From positions 1 through 64,000 of the forward strand of contig JAPOWH010000004.1 of assembly GCA_026707735.1 (NCBI GenBank): DNA of 64,000 bases, read 5' to 3'. Numbering within the stretch: position 1 is the stretch's first letter; the number at the start of each line of letters is the position of its first letter. The notes below the pieces were generated by a model that was given only the letters and a program-made list of their open reading frames with translations, had not been told where the DNA came from and did not search any database. The translations under genes and the position numbers were made by a program. The stretch comes from Gammaproteobacteria bacterium. GTDB taxonomy: Bacteria > Pseudomonadota > Gammaproteobacteria > Pseudomonadales > Azotimanducaceae. Below, piece after piece: positions 63,522 to 64,000 of this stretch.

Positions 63522-63955
63522 CTGCATTTAAGACCCGCTACTGGTAATCAGGCTAGTGCTGGTACTACTTACTGGTGCAGACTGCGCGACACTCACAACT
63601 AAGATCTACTGATCATGATTGTCCGAGTGCAATCAAGAGATCCATGGAGTTATGCTCTTGGATCTGCCATACCTAAATCGTAAATGCCTGTCCCCTTCTG
63701 TTGGTTTATTGGTATTGTTTGCAGTTTCTAGTAAGTGATGGTCAAGAGCGTAGTCCACGACCTTACTGTTTCCCGTTTTGCGCTTTGCAGTTTATGTTTC
63801 TGATTGCTTTGCGTACACGCACTGTATCGAAGAGGGTTCGGTTAGAATGCTGATTGAAATCTCGAACTGCGGCAGAGATTGAGATTTATCCTCTCGACTC
63901 CTATCCCAGTCTGATTTTCCGCAAACACACGCTAGCTATTTGAGTGGAGAGAAGA
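63522..63955. other. Intergenic region, no gene seen
   Basis: The 434 bases hold only very short frames. No RNA gene, clear promoter or terminator was found. GTGGAGAG at 63944-63951 precedes the next start codon. Confidence 0.4.
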
Positions 63956-64000
63956 ATGAGAAAAGCCGGTGGAATCGTGGCAATTATCGCTGGTTCTCTG
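63956..64000 (+). CDS. Start of a small membrane or exported protein (truncated by window end)
   Basis: ATG 63956 follows GTGGAGAGAAGA. Only 15 codons are visible: MRKAGGIVAIIAGSL, a basic start followed by a hydrophobic glycine-rich helix, as in small bacterial membrane proteins or signal peptides. Nothing more can be said. Confidence 0.5.
   Translation, partial: MRKAGGIVAIIAGSL

Noticed and set aside
1-64000. tRNA, rRNA, CRISPR array, IS element, prophage
   Set aside because: No T-loop/cloverleaf pattern, rRNA core, spaced direct repeats, transposase or integrase motifs were seen on either strand.

Overview
The window is a continuous stretch of bacterial chromosome with roughly balanced base composition. 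The imuA-imuB-dnaE2 mutasome cassette, a leucine-type acyl-CoA carboxylase operon, HicAB and several exported proteins suggest an uncultured, probably marine or host-associated gammaproteobacterium. That placement is inference; there is no rRNA or other firm phylogenetic marker here. I saw no tRNA, rRNA, CRISPR array, insertion sequence or prophage.

Layout. 1-2543 (-) is a truncated ABC-2-type permease with a large extracytoplasmic domain. 2769-17271 holds central metabolism: threonine dehydratase, a single-chain acyl-CoA carboxylase, an MFS carrier, an acyl-CoA dehydrogenase, hicAB, an ABC exporter half-transporter, and divergent acetoacetyl-CoA and malonyl-CoA synthetase genes. 17330-21462 (-) encodes a tandem, probably heterodimeric ABC exporter.

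21981-39083 (+) is the most unusual region. It holds nine consecutive TldD/TldE (PmbA) metallopeptidase-family genes, all with N-terminal signal peptides. Four are catalytic TldD-like proteins with HExxxH and a distal Cys; five are TldE-like proteins without the metal site. Each TldD gene overlaps the TldE gene after it by 1-4 bases, giving four coupled D-E pairs plus one leading orphan TldE. A small lipoprotein gene lies inside the array. A 51-codon ORF with a good ribosome binding site, a hydrophobic N-terminus and a His-rich tail lies between the divergent ABC exporter and the array. E. coli TldD/TldE is cytoplasmic and is encoded by single genes, so an expanded exported array may be an undescribed periplasmic proteolytic or peptide-maturation system.

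39397-44727 is the imuA-imuB-dnaE2 translesion synthesis operon behind a near-consensus sigma70 promoter with LexA-like half sites. 44885-49327 holds a helical-repeat membrane-anchored protein, a four-helix membrane protein and a PhyH-family dioxygenase with an unusual N-terminal region. 49800-55406 (-) is a four-gene operon (HMG-CoA lyase family, carboxyltransferase, biotin carboxylase, LiuC-like hydratase) fitting leucine or branched acyl-CoA breakdown; its product acetoacetate could feed the acetoacetyl-CoA synthetase at 13774. 55571-63521 is accessory metabolism: SnoaL-like protein, glyoxalase II-like hydrolase, an exported isoaspartyl methyltransferase, a luciferase-like oxidoreductase, acyl-CoA thioesterase II, a double EthD protein, nitronate monooxygenase, a predicted lipoprotein with HExxH, and a second PhyH dioxygenase. 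The window ends inside a new gene at 63956.
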